Assembly (NCBI GenBank): GCA_050744245.1
Contig: JBOGGX010000113.1
Location: 1 to 21,678, forward strand
Reading direction: 5' to 3'
DNA from: JBOGGX01 sp050744245
GTDB lineage: Bacteria > Actinomycetota > Acidimicrobiia > Acidimicrobiales > JBOGGX01
DNA length: 21,678 nucleotides
Each line of letters opens with the position of its first letter. Within the stretch, counting starts at the first letter, position 1. A program made the position numbers and the translations under genes. The notes below the pieces were generated by a model that saw only the letters and a list, made by a program, of their open reading frames with translations, did not search any database and was not told the origin of the DNA. Below, piece after piece: positions 1 to 7,563 of this stretch.

Positions 1-78
1 CAGCGAGCGAGCGGCGACCGGGCGAGGGAGCGCCAACGACCCGGCCGGGGATGGGGTCCGGGGGCGCAGCCACCGGGG
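1..78 (+). repeat. GC-rich dispersed repeat, copy 1
   Basis: This stretch aligns without gaps to the reverse complement of 14961-15038; by hand I count about 62 of 78 positions identical, with the best part being CGGGCGAGGGAGCGCCA and GATGGGGT. It stops a few bases before the GTG start of the DUF3090 gene. Both copies sit just upstream of, and in the same orientation as, the next gene. Function is unknown. The upstream gene lies outside the window, so I cannot tell whether the element also follows a stop codon here, as copy 2 does. Confidence 0.6.
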
Positions 79-84
79 GAAACA

Positions 85-633
85 GTGAGTGACGCCTTCG
101 AGCTGGCCGCCCCCGACCACTTCACCGCGGGAACGGTCGGCCCGCCCGGGCATCGGGTCTTCTTCCTCCAGGCCCGCGACGACGGCCTCCTCGTGTCGCT
201 GAAGTGCGAGAAGCAGCAGGTGGGAGCGCTCGCCGACTACATGGCCGGTCTCCTGGCCGACCTCCCGGAACCCGCGAGCGCCGAGGTCGGCGAGGTCGGG
301 CTGGTCGAACCGGTCGAACCGCTGTGGACGATCGGCTCGCTCGCCGTCGCGTGGGACAACGGCGCCGACCGCTTCCTGGTCGTGGTCGAGGAGCTCGTCC
401 CCGAGCGCGACGTCGAGGCCGAGGAGGGCGACGTGGGGCCGGTCGATCCGCTCGACCAGGACCGGTCGAGCGTCCGTCTCCGCCTGACGCGGGAGCAGGT
501 GGCGTCGTTCATCCTCACCGCCCGAGGGCTGCTCGCCGCCGGCCGACCCCCCTGCCCGATCTGCGGGTTCCCCATGGATCCTGGCGGCCACGCCTGCCCT
601 CGGTCCAACGGTCACCGCCGCCCGACGCGGTGA
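85..633 (+). CDS. DUF3090 family protein
   Basis: A 182-residue soluble protein recognised as the actinobacterial DUF3090 family by its N-terminal region (FELAAPDHFTAGTVGPPGHR, then FFLQARDDG and LVSLKCEKQQVGAL). The C-terminus carries CPICGFPMDPGGHACPRSNG, a zinc-ribbon-like CxxC-x8-C pattern (CPIC, then HAC). The biochemical role is not known. The start is GTG at 85 after a purine-rich GGGGGAAA stretch. The stop overlaps the next start by four bases (GTGA), so the two genes are translationally coupled. In other actinobacteria this family commonly neighbours SCO1664-type proteins and the mycothiol ligase mshC; mshC is not seen here. Family confidence is high, function open. Confidence 0.88.
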   Translation: MSDAFELAAPDHFTAGTVGPPGHRVFFLQARDDGLLVSLKCEKQQVGALADYMAGLLADLPEPASAEVGEVGLVEPVEPLWTIGSLAVAWDNGADRFLVVVEELVPERDVEAEEGDVGPVDPLDQDRSSVRLRLTREQVASFILTARGLLAAGRPPCPICGFPMDPGGHACPRSNGHRRPTR

Positions 634-1325
634 CGACGCTCGATCGCCTCGAGACCGGAGAGGTCGAGGTACTCGGGCGGATGCCCTACAGCTCCAACGC
701 CACCCTGCTGGTCATGGTGCGCAGCGACGGGTCGGAGACGGCCGCCGTCTACAAGCCGGGCCGGGGCGAACGCCCGTTGTGGGACTTTCCCCCGAACATC
801 TATCGCCGGGAGCGGGCCGCCTACCTCCTGGCCGAAGCGCTGGGATGGGAGCTCGTTCCCCCCACCGTGCTCCGCGACGACGCGCCCCTCGGCCCCGGGT
901 CGCTGCAGCTCTTCATCGACGCCGACTTCGAACAGCACTACCTCACGTTGGTCGAGGACGAGCGCCACCACGACCACCTGCGCGCCATCTGCGTGTTCGA
1001 CCTGTTGGCCAACAACACCGACCGCAAGAGCGGCCACTGCCTGCTCGACGGCGACGGGAGGATCTGGGGCGTCGACAACGCCCTGTGCTTCGCGGCCGAA
1101 CCCAAGCTGCGCACGGTCATCTGGGACTTCGGCGGCGAACCGATCGCCGCACCCCTGCTGGCCGACGTGGCCCGGCTCGTCGAACGGGGGCTGCCGCCCG
1201 CGCTGGCGAGGCTCCTCGACGCGGACGAACATGAGGCCCTGCTCCGGCGGGCCCGGCGGGTGCTCTCCGATCCGTGCTTCCCGATCGACCGGACCGGACG
1301 CCGCCACCCCTGGCCGCTGGTGTAG
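630..1325 (+). CDS. SCO1664 family PI3/4-kinase-like protein
   Basis: A 231-residue protein of the SCO1664 family, distantly related to phosphatidylinositol 3/4-kinase and HipA-like folds. An N-terminal YKPGRGERPLWDFP segment probably supplies the nucleotide-binding lysine. The later FDLLANNTDRKSGH resembles a kinase catalytic loop (D..NN.DR) and GVDNALCF an activation-loop Asp. The substrate is unknown. I chose the GTG at 630 because the protein then begins VTTLDRLETGEVEVLGRMPYS, the usual family N-terminus, and because it makes a four-base GTGA overlap with DUF3090. The frame stays open further upstream, but that extension is an arginine-rich out-of-frame reading of the DUF3090 gene. It ends 21 bp from the convergent repeat-protein gene. 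Confidence 0.87.
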   Translation: MTTLDRLETGEVEVLGRMPYSSNATLLVMVRSDGSETAAVYKPGRGERPLWDFPPNIYRRERAAYLLAEALGWELVPPTVLRDDAPLGPGSLQLFIDADFEQHYLTLVEDERHHDHLRAICVFDLLANNTDRKSGHCLLDGDGRIWGVDNALCFAAEPKLRTVIWDFGGEPIAAPLLADVARLVERGLPPALARLLDADEHEALLRRARRVLSDPCFPIDRTGRRHPWPLV

Positions 1326-1346
1326 ATCCGCGGGCGGCGACTCGGG

Positions 1347-1730
1347 CTACAGCTCGTCGCCGGCGTCGGCCTCGTACTCGACCCGGTCGACCTCGTCGAA
1401 GGTGCCGTCGCCGTCGGTGTCGAGCGCCGTGGTCTCGATGTGCTGGAGGATGTCGGCCTCGCCGTCGCCGTCGACGTCGATGGCCGTCGTCTCCCGCACC
1501 CGGCGCAGGTCGGGGCTGCCGTCACCGTCGACGTCGACCATGACCCGCTCGATCGAGCTGATGGCGTCGGGCCGGCCGTCGCCGTCGTAGTCGACCGCGG
1601 TCGTCTCCCTGGTGCCGAAGCCGTCGATGATGCCGTCACCGTCGTAGTCGACGGCGAACGTCTCCCGTTGGGTCACCGGGTCCGGCGTGTCGAGTTCGTC
1701 GTCGAGCGGCTCGATCGCGTCGTCAGCCAT
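1347..1730 (-). CDS. small acidic protein with five 19-residue DxDGDGxxD repeats
   Basis: A 127-residue protein of no family I can name. After a short acidic head (MADDAIEPLDDELDTPDP) it contains five gapless 19-residue repeats of the form E-T-T-A-h-D-x-D-G-D-G-x-x-D-x5. The cores are DYDGDGIID, DYDGDGRPD, DVDGDGSPD, DVDGDGEAD and DTDGDGTFD. DxDGDGxxD is the classic calcium-loop pattern of EF-hand, dockerin and thrombospondin type 3 modules. No signal peptide or membrane segment is visible, so the product looks cytoplasmic, which is unusual for such repeats. The start at 1730 overlaps the end of the upstream oxidase gene by 8 bp, implying coupled translation. Calcium binding is an inference from the motif. 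Confidence 0.75.
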   Translation of the reverse strand: MADDAIEPLDDELDTPDPVTQRETFAVDYDGDGIIDGFGTRETTAVDYDGDGRPDAISSIERVMVDVDGDGSPDLRRVRETTAIDVDGDGEADILQHIETTALDTDGDGTFDEVDRVEYEADAGDEL

Positions 1731-3042
1731 CGGTCGACCGTAGCGCACCCCGCTCGGCGCCGAGCACCCGGTCGAGGTACGGATTGGAGAACGTCCCGTC
1801 GGGGTCGAGCCGGCGCCGGAGCGACCGGAAGGCATCCCAGCGCGGATAGCGGCCGGCGAGGGTGGCCGCCGTCTGGAAGTGGAGCTTGCCCCAGTGGGGC
1901 CGCCCGTAATAGTCGTCCATGATCGCCTCGACCCCGGTGAAGTAGGCGTCGTACGGCGTCCCCCGGTAGACGTGGACGGCGATGTGGCCGGTGGCCCGGC
2001 CGGACGCGGTGGAGAGCGGGATGTCGTCGCCGGCCGCCACCCTCACCTCCACGGGGAAGCTGATCGGCGTGCCCAGCTCGTCGACCAGCCGGCGGACCCG
2101 GCCCAGCGCCTCTGGCACCACAGCCCGGGGGATGGCGTACTCCATCTCGACGAAGCGGACGTGGCGGGGGCTGGTGAAGACCCGGTCGCTGCGATCGACG
2201 TAGTCGATGCGGCCGGTGCTGGGGATGAGCTTGGACAGGCGGGGGATGGCGCTCGGGATCCGCCGCCCGACCCGGCACATGGCACCGAAGGCCACGTTCG
2301 CCAGCAGGACGTCGTCGATCCACTCCCTGCCGCGGCTTCGGGGCCGAGCCTGCTCCTGGGTGCGGGTGTTGGTCTTGGTCAGGGCCCACCGCGTGTGGGG
2401 GACCCAGTAGAACTCGACGTGGTCGGTCTGGTCCATGAACCCGTCGAAGTCGCCGAGGATCTCGTCGACGGGCATGGCCCGCTCGACGGCATGGAGGTTG
2501 AACGCCGGCCTGCACCTGACGGTGATGGTCGACACCAGGCCGAGCGCGCCCAGCCCGACCCTGGCGCAGGCGAACACGTCGGAGTTGGTCTCGGGGGTGC
2601 ACTCGAGCACCTCGCCGGCTGCGGTGACCAGGCGGAGGCCGACGACCTGGGTGGCCAGCCCGCCGAACCTGGTGCCGGTGCCGTGGGTGGAGGTGGCGAC
2701 GGCGCCGGCGATCGTCTGGCGGTCGATGTCGCCCATGTTCTCGAGGCCGAGACCCATCCGGGCCAGCTCGTCGGACAGGGCGGCCAGGGTGGCGCCGGAC
2801 TGGACCGTGACCGTGCCTGCGGTCCGGTCGTGGCCCACCAACCGTCCGTAGTCGTGCGGGTCGACCATCACGCCGTCCGTGCAGGCGATGCCGGTGAACG
2901 AATGACCGGTCCCGACCGCCTTGACCCGCCGACCGGCACCGGCCGCGGCCTTGACGATCTCGACCAGTTGCTCCTCGGTCGCCGGACGCTCGACCGCGAC
3001 CGGGGCCGACGCCTGGTTGCCGGCCCAGTTCCGCCAGGTCAC
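1723..3042 (-). CDS. FAD-linked oxidase, D-arabinono-1,4-lactone oxidase type
   Basis: A 439-residue flavoprotein of the vanillyl-alcohol-oxidase/PCMH fold with an ALO C-terminal domain. The N-terminal FAD domain shows RPATEEQLVEIVK and GTGHSFTGIACTDGVMVD; the His of GHSF is the usual covalent FAD attachment residue in gulono- and arabinonolactone oxidases. STHGTG and GALGLVSTITVRC follow. The C-terminal domain ends with PHWGKLHF, the family HWGK motif, and LDPDGTFSNPYL. Members oxidise aldonolactones or related sugar alcohols using oxygen or another acceptor; the true substrate is not deducible. GTG 3042 gives VTWRNWAGN, the expected N-terminus; upstream in-frame sequence is the palindromic repeat. 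It follows etfBA in the same direction after 91 bp. Confidence 0.87.
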   Translation of the reverse strand: MTWRNWAGNQASAPVAVERPATEEQLVEIVKAAAGAGRRVKAVGTGHSFTGIACTDGVMVDPHDYGRLVGHDRTAGTVTVQSGATLAALSDELARMGLGLENMGDIDRQTIAGAVATSTHGTGTRFGGLATQVVGLRLVTAAGEVLECTPETNSDVFACARVGLGALGLVSTITVRCRPAFNLHAVERAMPVDEILGDFDGFMDQTDHVEFYWVPHTRWALTKTNTRTQEQARPRSRGREWIDDVLLANVAFGAMCRVGRRIPSAIPRLSKLIPSTGRIDYVDRSDRVFTSPRHVRFVEMEYAIPRAVVPEALGRVRRLVDELGTPISFPVEVRVAAGDDIPLSTASGRATGHIAVHVYRGTPYDAYFTGVEAIMDDYYGRPHWGKLHFQTAATLAGRYPRWDAFRSLRRRLDPDGTFSNPYLDRVLGAERGALRSTDG

Positions 3043-3077
3043 CCGATCCCCATCCCGGCCGCTCCCTCCCAGATGCT

Positions 3078-3131
3078 CCGTTCTTCGGGTGGTTATCGCG
3101 CCCATTGGCGCGACAACCACCCCACATTCGG
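3078..3131. repeat. palindromic dispersed repeat, copy A
   Basis: A 54-bp element whose centre is a 16-bp inverted repeat (arms 3087-3102 and 3107-3122, loop CATT). It matches the element at 20234-20287 in length, both flanks (CCGTTCTTC on the left, CACATTCGG on the right) and nearly all of the arms. The single arm mismatch would be a G-U pair in a minus-strand transcript. It begins 11 bp past the etfA stop codon. No T-run follows the stem on either strand, so it is not a textbook intrinsic terminator, but a 3'-end or transcript-stabilising role is possible. Confidence 0.75.
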
Positions 3132-3133
3132 GT

Positions 3134-4102
3134 TCAGGCGCGGGACTGGAGGGCTTCGATGAGCTTGGGCACGACCTTGTGGACGTCGCCGACGACGCCG
3201 AGATCGGCGATCGTGAAGATCGGCGCCTCCGGGTCCTTGTTGATGGCGACGATGTTCTTGGCGCCCTTCATCCCGACCATGTGCTGGGTGGCGCCCGAGA
3301 TGCCGCAGGCGATGTAGACGGTGGGCTTGACCACCTTGCCCGTCTGGCCCACCTGATAGCTGTAGGGGACCCAGCCGGCGTCGACGATGGCCCGCGACGC
3401 GCCCGGCGCGCCCTTGAGCAGCTTGGCCAACTGCTCGATCAGCCCGTACTTGTCCGCCGCGCCCAGGCCGCGTCCGCCGGACACGACGATCGCGGCCTCG
3501 TCGAGCTTGGGCCCGGTGTGCTCCTCGACGTGGCGTCCGACGATCCTGGCCCCGCCGGCGGCGCCGAGGTCGGGCACCTCGACCGTCTCGACCTCGGCCG
3601 GATCCCCGCCCGCCTCCTCCGCCGCGAACGACTTGGGCCGGACGAGCACGAGGTAGGGGCCGGCGCCGGTGAACCTGGTCTTGACGATCTGCGCGCCGCC
3701 GAAGATCGGCTCGTCGCAGACGACCGAGTCGCCGTCGGCGGCCAGGTCGGTGACGTTGGTGACGACCGGCCGGTCGAGTGCCACCGACAACCTGGCGGCG
3801 GTGTCGCGCCCGTCGTACGTCGTGCCCAGCATGATCAGGTCGGGGGCGTTCCCGGCCGCCATCTGGGCCGCCATCGCCGCGGCCACGGCCACCCCGGGCA
3901 GACCGCCGCCGAGGTCGCCGGTGGCGTACACCTTGGTCACGCCATGGGCCCCGAGCGTGGCCGCGATCGCCGATGCGTCGCCGCCGTAGAACGCCTCGAC
4001 CGGGCCGCCCAACTGGCGGGCCTTGGCCAGCAACTCGAGGGTGATCGATGCCACCGTGTCGTCCTGAGCCTCGGCGAGGACCCAGACCTTGCCTGGCGCC
4101 AT
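3134..4102 (-). CDS. etfA: electron transfer flavoprotein alpha subunit
   Basis: A 322-residue EtfA. The N-terminal half (VWVLAEAQDD, LIMLGTTYDGRD) is the ETF nucleotide-binding-like domain. The C-terminal FAD domain is complete: VVSGGRGLG, DAGWVPYSYQVGQTGKVVKP, YIACGISGATQHMVGMKGA and IVAINKDPEAPIF. With EtfB it forms a heterodimer that takes electrons from acyl-CoA and other dehydrogenases and passes them on, usually to ETF-quinone oxidoreductase, which is not in this window. It follows etfB by 20 bp in one transcription unit. The stop is followed by the palindromic repeat. Length and motifs are normal for the family. Confidence 0.96.
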   Translation of the reverse strand: MAPGKVWVLAEAQDDTVASITLELLAKARQLGGPVEAFYGGDASAIAATLGAHGVTKVYATGDLGGGLPGVAVAAAMAAQMAAGNAPDLIMLGTTYDGRDTAARLSVALDRPVVTNVTDLAADGDSVVCDEPIFGGAQIVKTRFTGAGPYLVLVRPKSFAAEEAGGDPAEVETVEVPDLGAAGGARIVGRHVEEHTGPKLDEAAIVVSGGRGLGAADKYGLIEQLAKLLKGAPGASRAIVDAGWVPYSYQVGQTGKVVKPTVYIACGISGATQHMVGMKGAKNIVAINKDPEAPIFTIADLGVVGDVHKVVPKLIEALQSRA

Positions 4103-4122
4103 GTTCCGTCGTCTCCCTTGTC

Positions 4123-4899
4123 CTAGATCAGCTTCAACCGGTCGAGGAACTCGACGATCTTGAGGTGGGCCTCACCGTCGTCCTCGATCTTCTCGCCCGC
4201 CTGGCGCTCCTCCGCCGGCTCGACGGTGACGATCTCCTGGCCCGATCCCGGCCACCCGACCCGTGACGCCTCGAGCCCGAGATCGGCGAGCTTGAGCTCG
4301 TCTACCGGCTTCGACTTGGCGGCCATGATCCCCTTGAACGACGGGTAGCGCGGCTCGACCACCCCGGCGGTCACCGACACCACCGCCGGCAGCGGGCACT
4401 CGACCTCGTCGTATCCCGACTCGGTCTGGCGCTGCACCTTGAGCCGGCCTTCGGCCACCTCGATGTGCTTGGCGAAGGTCACCGACGGCCACCCCAGCAG
4501 CGCGGCCACCTGCTCGGGCACGGTGCCCGTGTAGCCGTCGGTCGACTCGGTCCCGGCCAGCACCAGGTCGGGCTCGGCCCGGGCGACCGCGGCCGCCAGC
4601 ACCTTGGCCGTGTCGAGGGCGCCCGCCCCCGAGAGCGCGTCGTCGCTGACCAGGATGGCCCTGTCGGCCCCCATGGCCAGGCCCGTGCGCAGCCCGCCGA
4701 CCTCGCTGCGGGGGGCCATCGACACCAGCGTGATCGTGCCCCCACCCGCCGCCTCGGCCAGCTGGAGGCCGATCTCGACGCCGAAGGAGTCGGAATCGTC
4801 GAGGATCAGCTTCCCGTCCCGCTTGAGGGTGAAGTCGTCCTCGAGCTCGCCCGGCACCGACGGGTCGGGGATCTGCTTCACGCACACGGCGATGTTCAT
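4123..4899 (-). CDS. etfB: electron transfer flavoprotein beta subunit
   Basis: A 258-residue EtfB beginning MNIAVCVKQIPDPSVPGE, the standard family opening with CVKQIPD. Later come EIGLQLAEAAGGGTITLVSMAP, ADRAILVSDDALSGA and LVLAGTESTDGYTGTVPEQVA, the AMP-binding region typical of EtfB. It partners EtfA, encoded immediately downstream. The ATG at 4899 was chosen from the conserved N-terminus; the frame remains open upstream but without family similarity. A promoter with a -10 box 7 nt before this ATG suggests a leaderless mRNA. It diverges from the lipid-kinase gene with 73 bp between starts. Confidence 0.96.
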   Translation of the reverse strand: MNIAVCVKQIPDPSVPGELEDDFTLKRDGKLILDDSDSFGVEIGLQLAEAAGGGTITLVSMAPRSEVGGLRTGLAMGADRAILVSDDALSGAGALDTAKVLAAAVARAEPDLVLAGTESTDGYTGTVPEQVAALLGWPSVTFAKHIEVAEGRLKVQRQTESGYDEVECPLPAVVSVTAGVVEPRYPSFKGIMAAKSKPVDELKLADLGLEASRVGWPGSGQEIVTVEPAEERQAGEKIEDDGEAHLKIVEFLDRLKLI

Positions 4900-4906
4900 G
4901 AGCCGG

Positions 4907-4936
4907 ATTCTGCGGCCCTGATCGGCGGGCCGCCAA
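4907..4936 (-). promoter_or_regulatory. predicted leaderless promoter of etfBA
   Basis: On the minus strand TTGGCG (4936-4931) is followed after 18 bp by CAGAAT (4912-4907), and the etfB ATG lies 7 nt further on. That spacing would put the transcription start at the A of the start codon. The same CAGAAT -10 box occurs before doxX. No Shine-Dalgarno sequence is seen just before this ATG. Confidence 0.5.
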
Positions 4937-4972
4937 ATCTGGGGCGAGGCACGACGTGGGAACCTATGGCGG

Positions 4973-5884
4973 ATGCGGCTGCTGCTGCTGGTGAACTCGT
5001 CGGCCTCGTCGGTCACGCCACGCGGCCGCGTCCTCATCCAGAAGGCGCTGGCCGACGGGCACGACGTGACCGTGGCCGAGACCAACCGACGCGGTCACGC
5101 CTCCCGGCTGGCCCTGGCCGCGGCCCGGTCGGGGATCGAGGTCGTGGTCGTGCTCGGCGGCGACGGCACGCTGAACGAGGCGGCCAACGGGCTGGTCGGC
5201 ACGGACGTGGCCCTGGCCGCGCTGCCCGGCGGGTCGACCAACGTCTTCGCCCGGGCCATCGGCCTCCCCAACGATCCCATCGCCGCGGTCGAGCCGGTGC
5301 TCGACGCACTGGCCAAGGACAGCGTCCGCTCGGTCGGTCTCGGCTCGGCCAACGGCCGCTACTTCCTGTTCCACGCCGGCGTCGGCTTCGACGCGGCCGC
5401 CGTCCGCCAGGTCGAGCGACGGGCCGAGCTCAAGCGCTGGGCCGGGCACCCCCTCTTCCTGTGGGCCGCGGTCGACACATGGGTGCGGCACTACGACCAC
5501 CGTCGCCCGCGGTTCTCGGTGCGGGCCGACGACGGGCCGACCATCCCCGACGGCTACTTCACCGTCTGCCTCAACACCAACCCCTACACCTTCCTCGGCA
5601 ACCGGGCGGTGTCGGTCGCGCCCGAGACCACCCTCGACACCGGGCTCGGCCTGGCGACGTTCCGATCGCTCGGGCTGTGGACCCTGGTGCGCAGCGGGCT
5701 CGCCGCCCTCACCCGGGGCACGCTCCGCGGGCAACGCAACGTGGCCTTCGCCACCGAGGTCGACTACGTCAGGATCGAGGGCAGAGGACCGGTCCCGTAC
5801 CAGGTCGACGGCGACTACCTGGGCGAGGTCGACCTGCTCGAGCTCCGCCACGAACCCGACGCGATTCGGCTGGTCTTGCCCTGA
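4973..5884 (+). CDS. diacylglycerol/sphingosine kinase family protein
   Basis: A 303-residue protein of the DAGK catalytic family (YegS/DgkB/LCB5-like). Residues 62-69 form the nucleotide-binding motif GGDGTLNE. ALPGGSTNVFARAIGLP follows, corresponding to the second conserved PGGTxNDFAR-like motif, then GVGFDAAAV. The C-terminal domain ends with VPYQVDGDYLGEVDLLEL, matching the usual QxDGE segment, here QVDGD. It probably phosphorylates a lipid such as diacylglycerol at the membrane; related actinobacterial proteins are also linked to lipid-anchor or antibiotic steps, so substrate is uncertain. It diverges from etfB and stands alone on the plus strand; the ATG at 4973 gives the expected MRLLLLVNSSAS opening. 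Confidence 0.88.
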   Translation: MRLLLLVNSSASSVTPRGRVLIQKALADGHDVTVAETNRRGHASRLALAAARSGIEVVVVLGGDGTLNEAANGLVGTDVALAALPGGSTNVFARAIGLPNDPIAAVEPVLDALAKDSVRSVGLGSANGRYFLFHAGVGFDAAAVRQVERRAELKRWAGHPLFLWAAVDTWVRHYDHRRPRFSVRADDGPTIPDGYFTVCLNTNPYTFLGNRAVSVAPETTLDTGLGLATFRSLGLWTLVRSGLAALTRGTLRGQRNVAFATEVDYVRIEGRGPVPYQVDGDYLGEVDLLELRHEPDAIRLVLP

Positions 5885-6005
5885 CCGGGCGCCCGTCGGC
5901 GCGGGCTTGGGCGGCTCATGTTGCCCCGCTCAGCCGCCGTGTGTGACGGTCGTCCAGCGCGACAACATCGAGCGGCTTGGCGACCACCATCGCCGCTCGT
6001 TGCGT

Positions 6006-6313
6006 TCACGCCCGACGCCCCGCGAGCGCGAGGAACTCGCCCCGCGTGCGGGCGTCGTCGCGAACGAGGCCGCGCAGCGACGAGGTGACGGTACGGGCCC
6101 CGCGCGCCTGGATGCCGCGCATGGTCAGCACAGGTGCCCGGCCGACCTGGCTCGTGAGGCGTTCCTGGTCTGGAGCCCTCGAGAGAACATCTCGACGGCG
6201 CGTGCGAGCTTGGAGAGCCCGAGGATGCGAGCGTCGGGAAGGTAGGCGACGTGAGCAACGCCCATGAACGGGGTGAGCAGTTCTTCGTCGGACAGGACCT
6301 CGAGTGCGGTCAT
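6006..6313 (-). pseudogene. folE: decayed GTP cyclohydrolase I gene (3' part)
   Basis: Reading minus-strand, 6313 to about 6170 encodes GVAHVAYLPD, GLSKLARAVEMFSR and LQT, which are signature pieces of GTP cyclohydrolase I (FolE). One base is then missing, and the next frame continues QERLTSQV. About 20 codons are lost before HLC, another base is missing, and LTMRGIQARGARTVTSSLRG and RTRGEFLAL complete the family C-terminus, stopping at 6006. The N-terminal half, including a proper CEHHLLPF zinc/active-site segment, is absent. An ATG at 6313 overlaps the reductase stop by four bases (ATGA), so a 62-residue peptide ending at 6125 could still be made. It cannot be an active enzyme. Confidence 0.82.
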
Positions 6314-7563
6314 CGACGCCTCCCAGCCGCCGCGTCGGCCGCTCCCAGGTGCACCGCCTCGAGCGGAACGTCGGGATCGAGAAGGCGGGCCACGTCGATG
6401 ACCCGCTGGGCCGCGACGAGCGACCCAAGGGGCTCGGACACGTCCCACACGTTGGCGTTCATCGCGGCGACGACACGATCGTCGGTGAGCCAGAAGGCGA
6501 TGAACTCCCTCGTCTCCGGGTCACCCCGGAAGACGACCCTGTCCCACGTGGGCGCGTAGCCGGAGTACTCCATGCCGAGGTCGTACTGGTCTGAGTAGAA
6601 GTAGGGCACCCGGTCGTACGGCACGGCCGCACCCAGCATGTTCCGAGCTGCTGCGACGCCCTGGTGCAGTGCGTTGGCCCAGTGCTCGACCCGAATTCGC
6701 CGTCGCAATGTGGGATGCCACGCGGCGGCGGCATCGCCGGCCGCGAACACGCCGGGCGTGCTCGTCTCGAGCCGCTCGTCGACGGCGATGCCGTTGTCGA
6801 TCGCGAGACCAGCTCGCTGCGCGAGCTCGATGCGGGGCCCGACACCGATGCCGATCACGACGAGATCGGCATCGATCGTCTGGCCGCCGGCGGTCACGAC
6901 GCCGGCAACGGCATGATCGCCGACGAAGCCCTCGACGGTCTCGTTGAGGTGAAGGTCGACGCCGTGTTCGGCGTGCAGGTCCCGGTACACCACCCCGATC
7001 TCGGCGCCGAGGATCCACAGCGGGAACGGGCCCGGATCGATGACCGCGACCTGGTGACCGAGCTGGCGGGCGGAGGCCGCCACCTCCGATCCGATCCAAC
7101 CGGCGCCGACGACAGCGACGCGCGTCGCCGACGCCAGACCCTGTCGCAACGCCACGGTGTCGGTGAGGTCGCGCAGGTAGTGGATGCCGTCCAGATCCGC
7201 TCCGGGGAGGTGGAGTCGTCGCGGTCGGGCTCCGGTGGCGATCAGAAGGCGCTCATAGGCGATCCGCTCGCCGCTCTCGAGGTGGACCACGGTCGCGTGC
7301 GGATCGATCTGGGTGACTCGTTCGCCGAGGCGCAACTCGATGTCGTGGTCGACGTAGAAGGACTCTTCGTGGACATAGGCGTCCTCAACGTTGGACTCGC
7401 CGCGCAGGAGCTGTTTGGAGAGGGGCGGCCGCTCGTAGGGCCGATGGGGTTCGGCCCCGATGAGCACGACCCGGCCGTCGAAGCCTTCGGCCCGAAGGGT
7501 CTCCGCGGCCTTGGCGCCGGCCAGGCTGGCTCCGACGATCACGTGTGTCGGTTGGGTTGTCAC
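6310..7563 (-). CDS. FAD-dependent ferredoxin--NAD(P)+ reductase (AIF/rhodocoxin-reductase type)
   Basis: A 417-residue pyridine nucleotide-disulfide oxidoreductase-fold protein. The FAD dinucleotide motif GASLAG is at 11-16, RPYERPPLSKQLL at about 41-53, and the NAD(P) motif GAGWIGSE at 153-160. GVFAAGDAAA lies near 271-280, and a C-terminal reductase domain follows (YFYSDQYDLGMEYSGYAP). This layout matches reductases that feed electrons from NADH to a ferredoxin serving a cytochrome P450 or ring-hydroxylating dioxygenase. Neither partner nor a ferredoxin gene is present nearby, so its electron acceptor is unknown. It starts at GTG 7563, overlapping the patatin stop by four bases (GTGA), so it is coupled to that gene. 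Confidence 0.9.
   Translation of the reverse strand: MTTQPTHVIVGASLAGAKAAETLRAEGFDGRVVLIGAEPHRPYERPPLSKQLLRGESNVEDAYVHEESFYVDHDIELRLGERVTQIDPHATVVHLESGERIAYERLLIATGARPRRLHLPGADLDGIHYLRDLTDTVALRQGLASATRVAVVGAGWIGSEVAASARQLGHQVAVIDPGPFPLWILGAEIGVVYRDLHAEHGVDLHLNETVEGFVGDHAVAGVVTAGGQTIDADLVVIGIGVGPRIELAQRAGLAIDNGIAVDERLETSTPGVFAAGDAAAAWHPTLRRRIRVEHWANALHQGVAAARNMLGAAVPYDRVPYFYSDQYDLGMEYSGYAPTWDRVVFRGDPETREFIAFWLTDDRVVAAMNANVWDVSEPLGSLVAAQRVIDVARLLDPDVPLEAVHLGAADAAAGRRR

Noticed and set aside
1347..1730. CRISPR-like or simple tandem DNA repeat
   Set aside because: The 57-bp periodicity follows the 19-residue protein repeat in frame, with differences at many third positions, so it is coding repetition under protein-level constraint.
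3087..3122. Palindrome as a standard intrinsic terminator
   Set aside because: No T-tract follows on either strand, and the conserved flanks shared with a distant copy point to a repeat family; it is reported as a repeat.
4465..5946. 493-codon open frame on the plus strand
   Set aside because: It covers the antisense of etfB and a wrong frame of the lipid-kinase gene; the product is Arg/Gly-rich with no motif.
5885..6005. GGCGGCT...AGCCGCC hairpin after the lipid-kinase gene
   Set aside because: The loop is about 15 nt and no T-run follows; chance pairing is common at this GC content, so it is not listed as a terminator.
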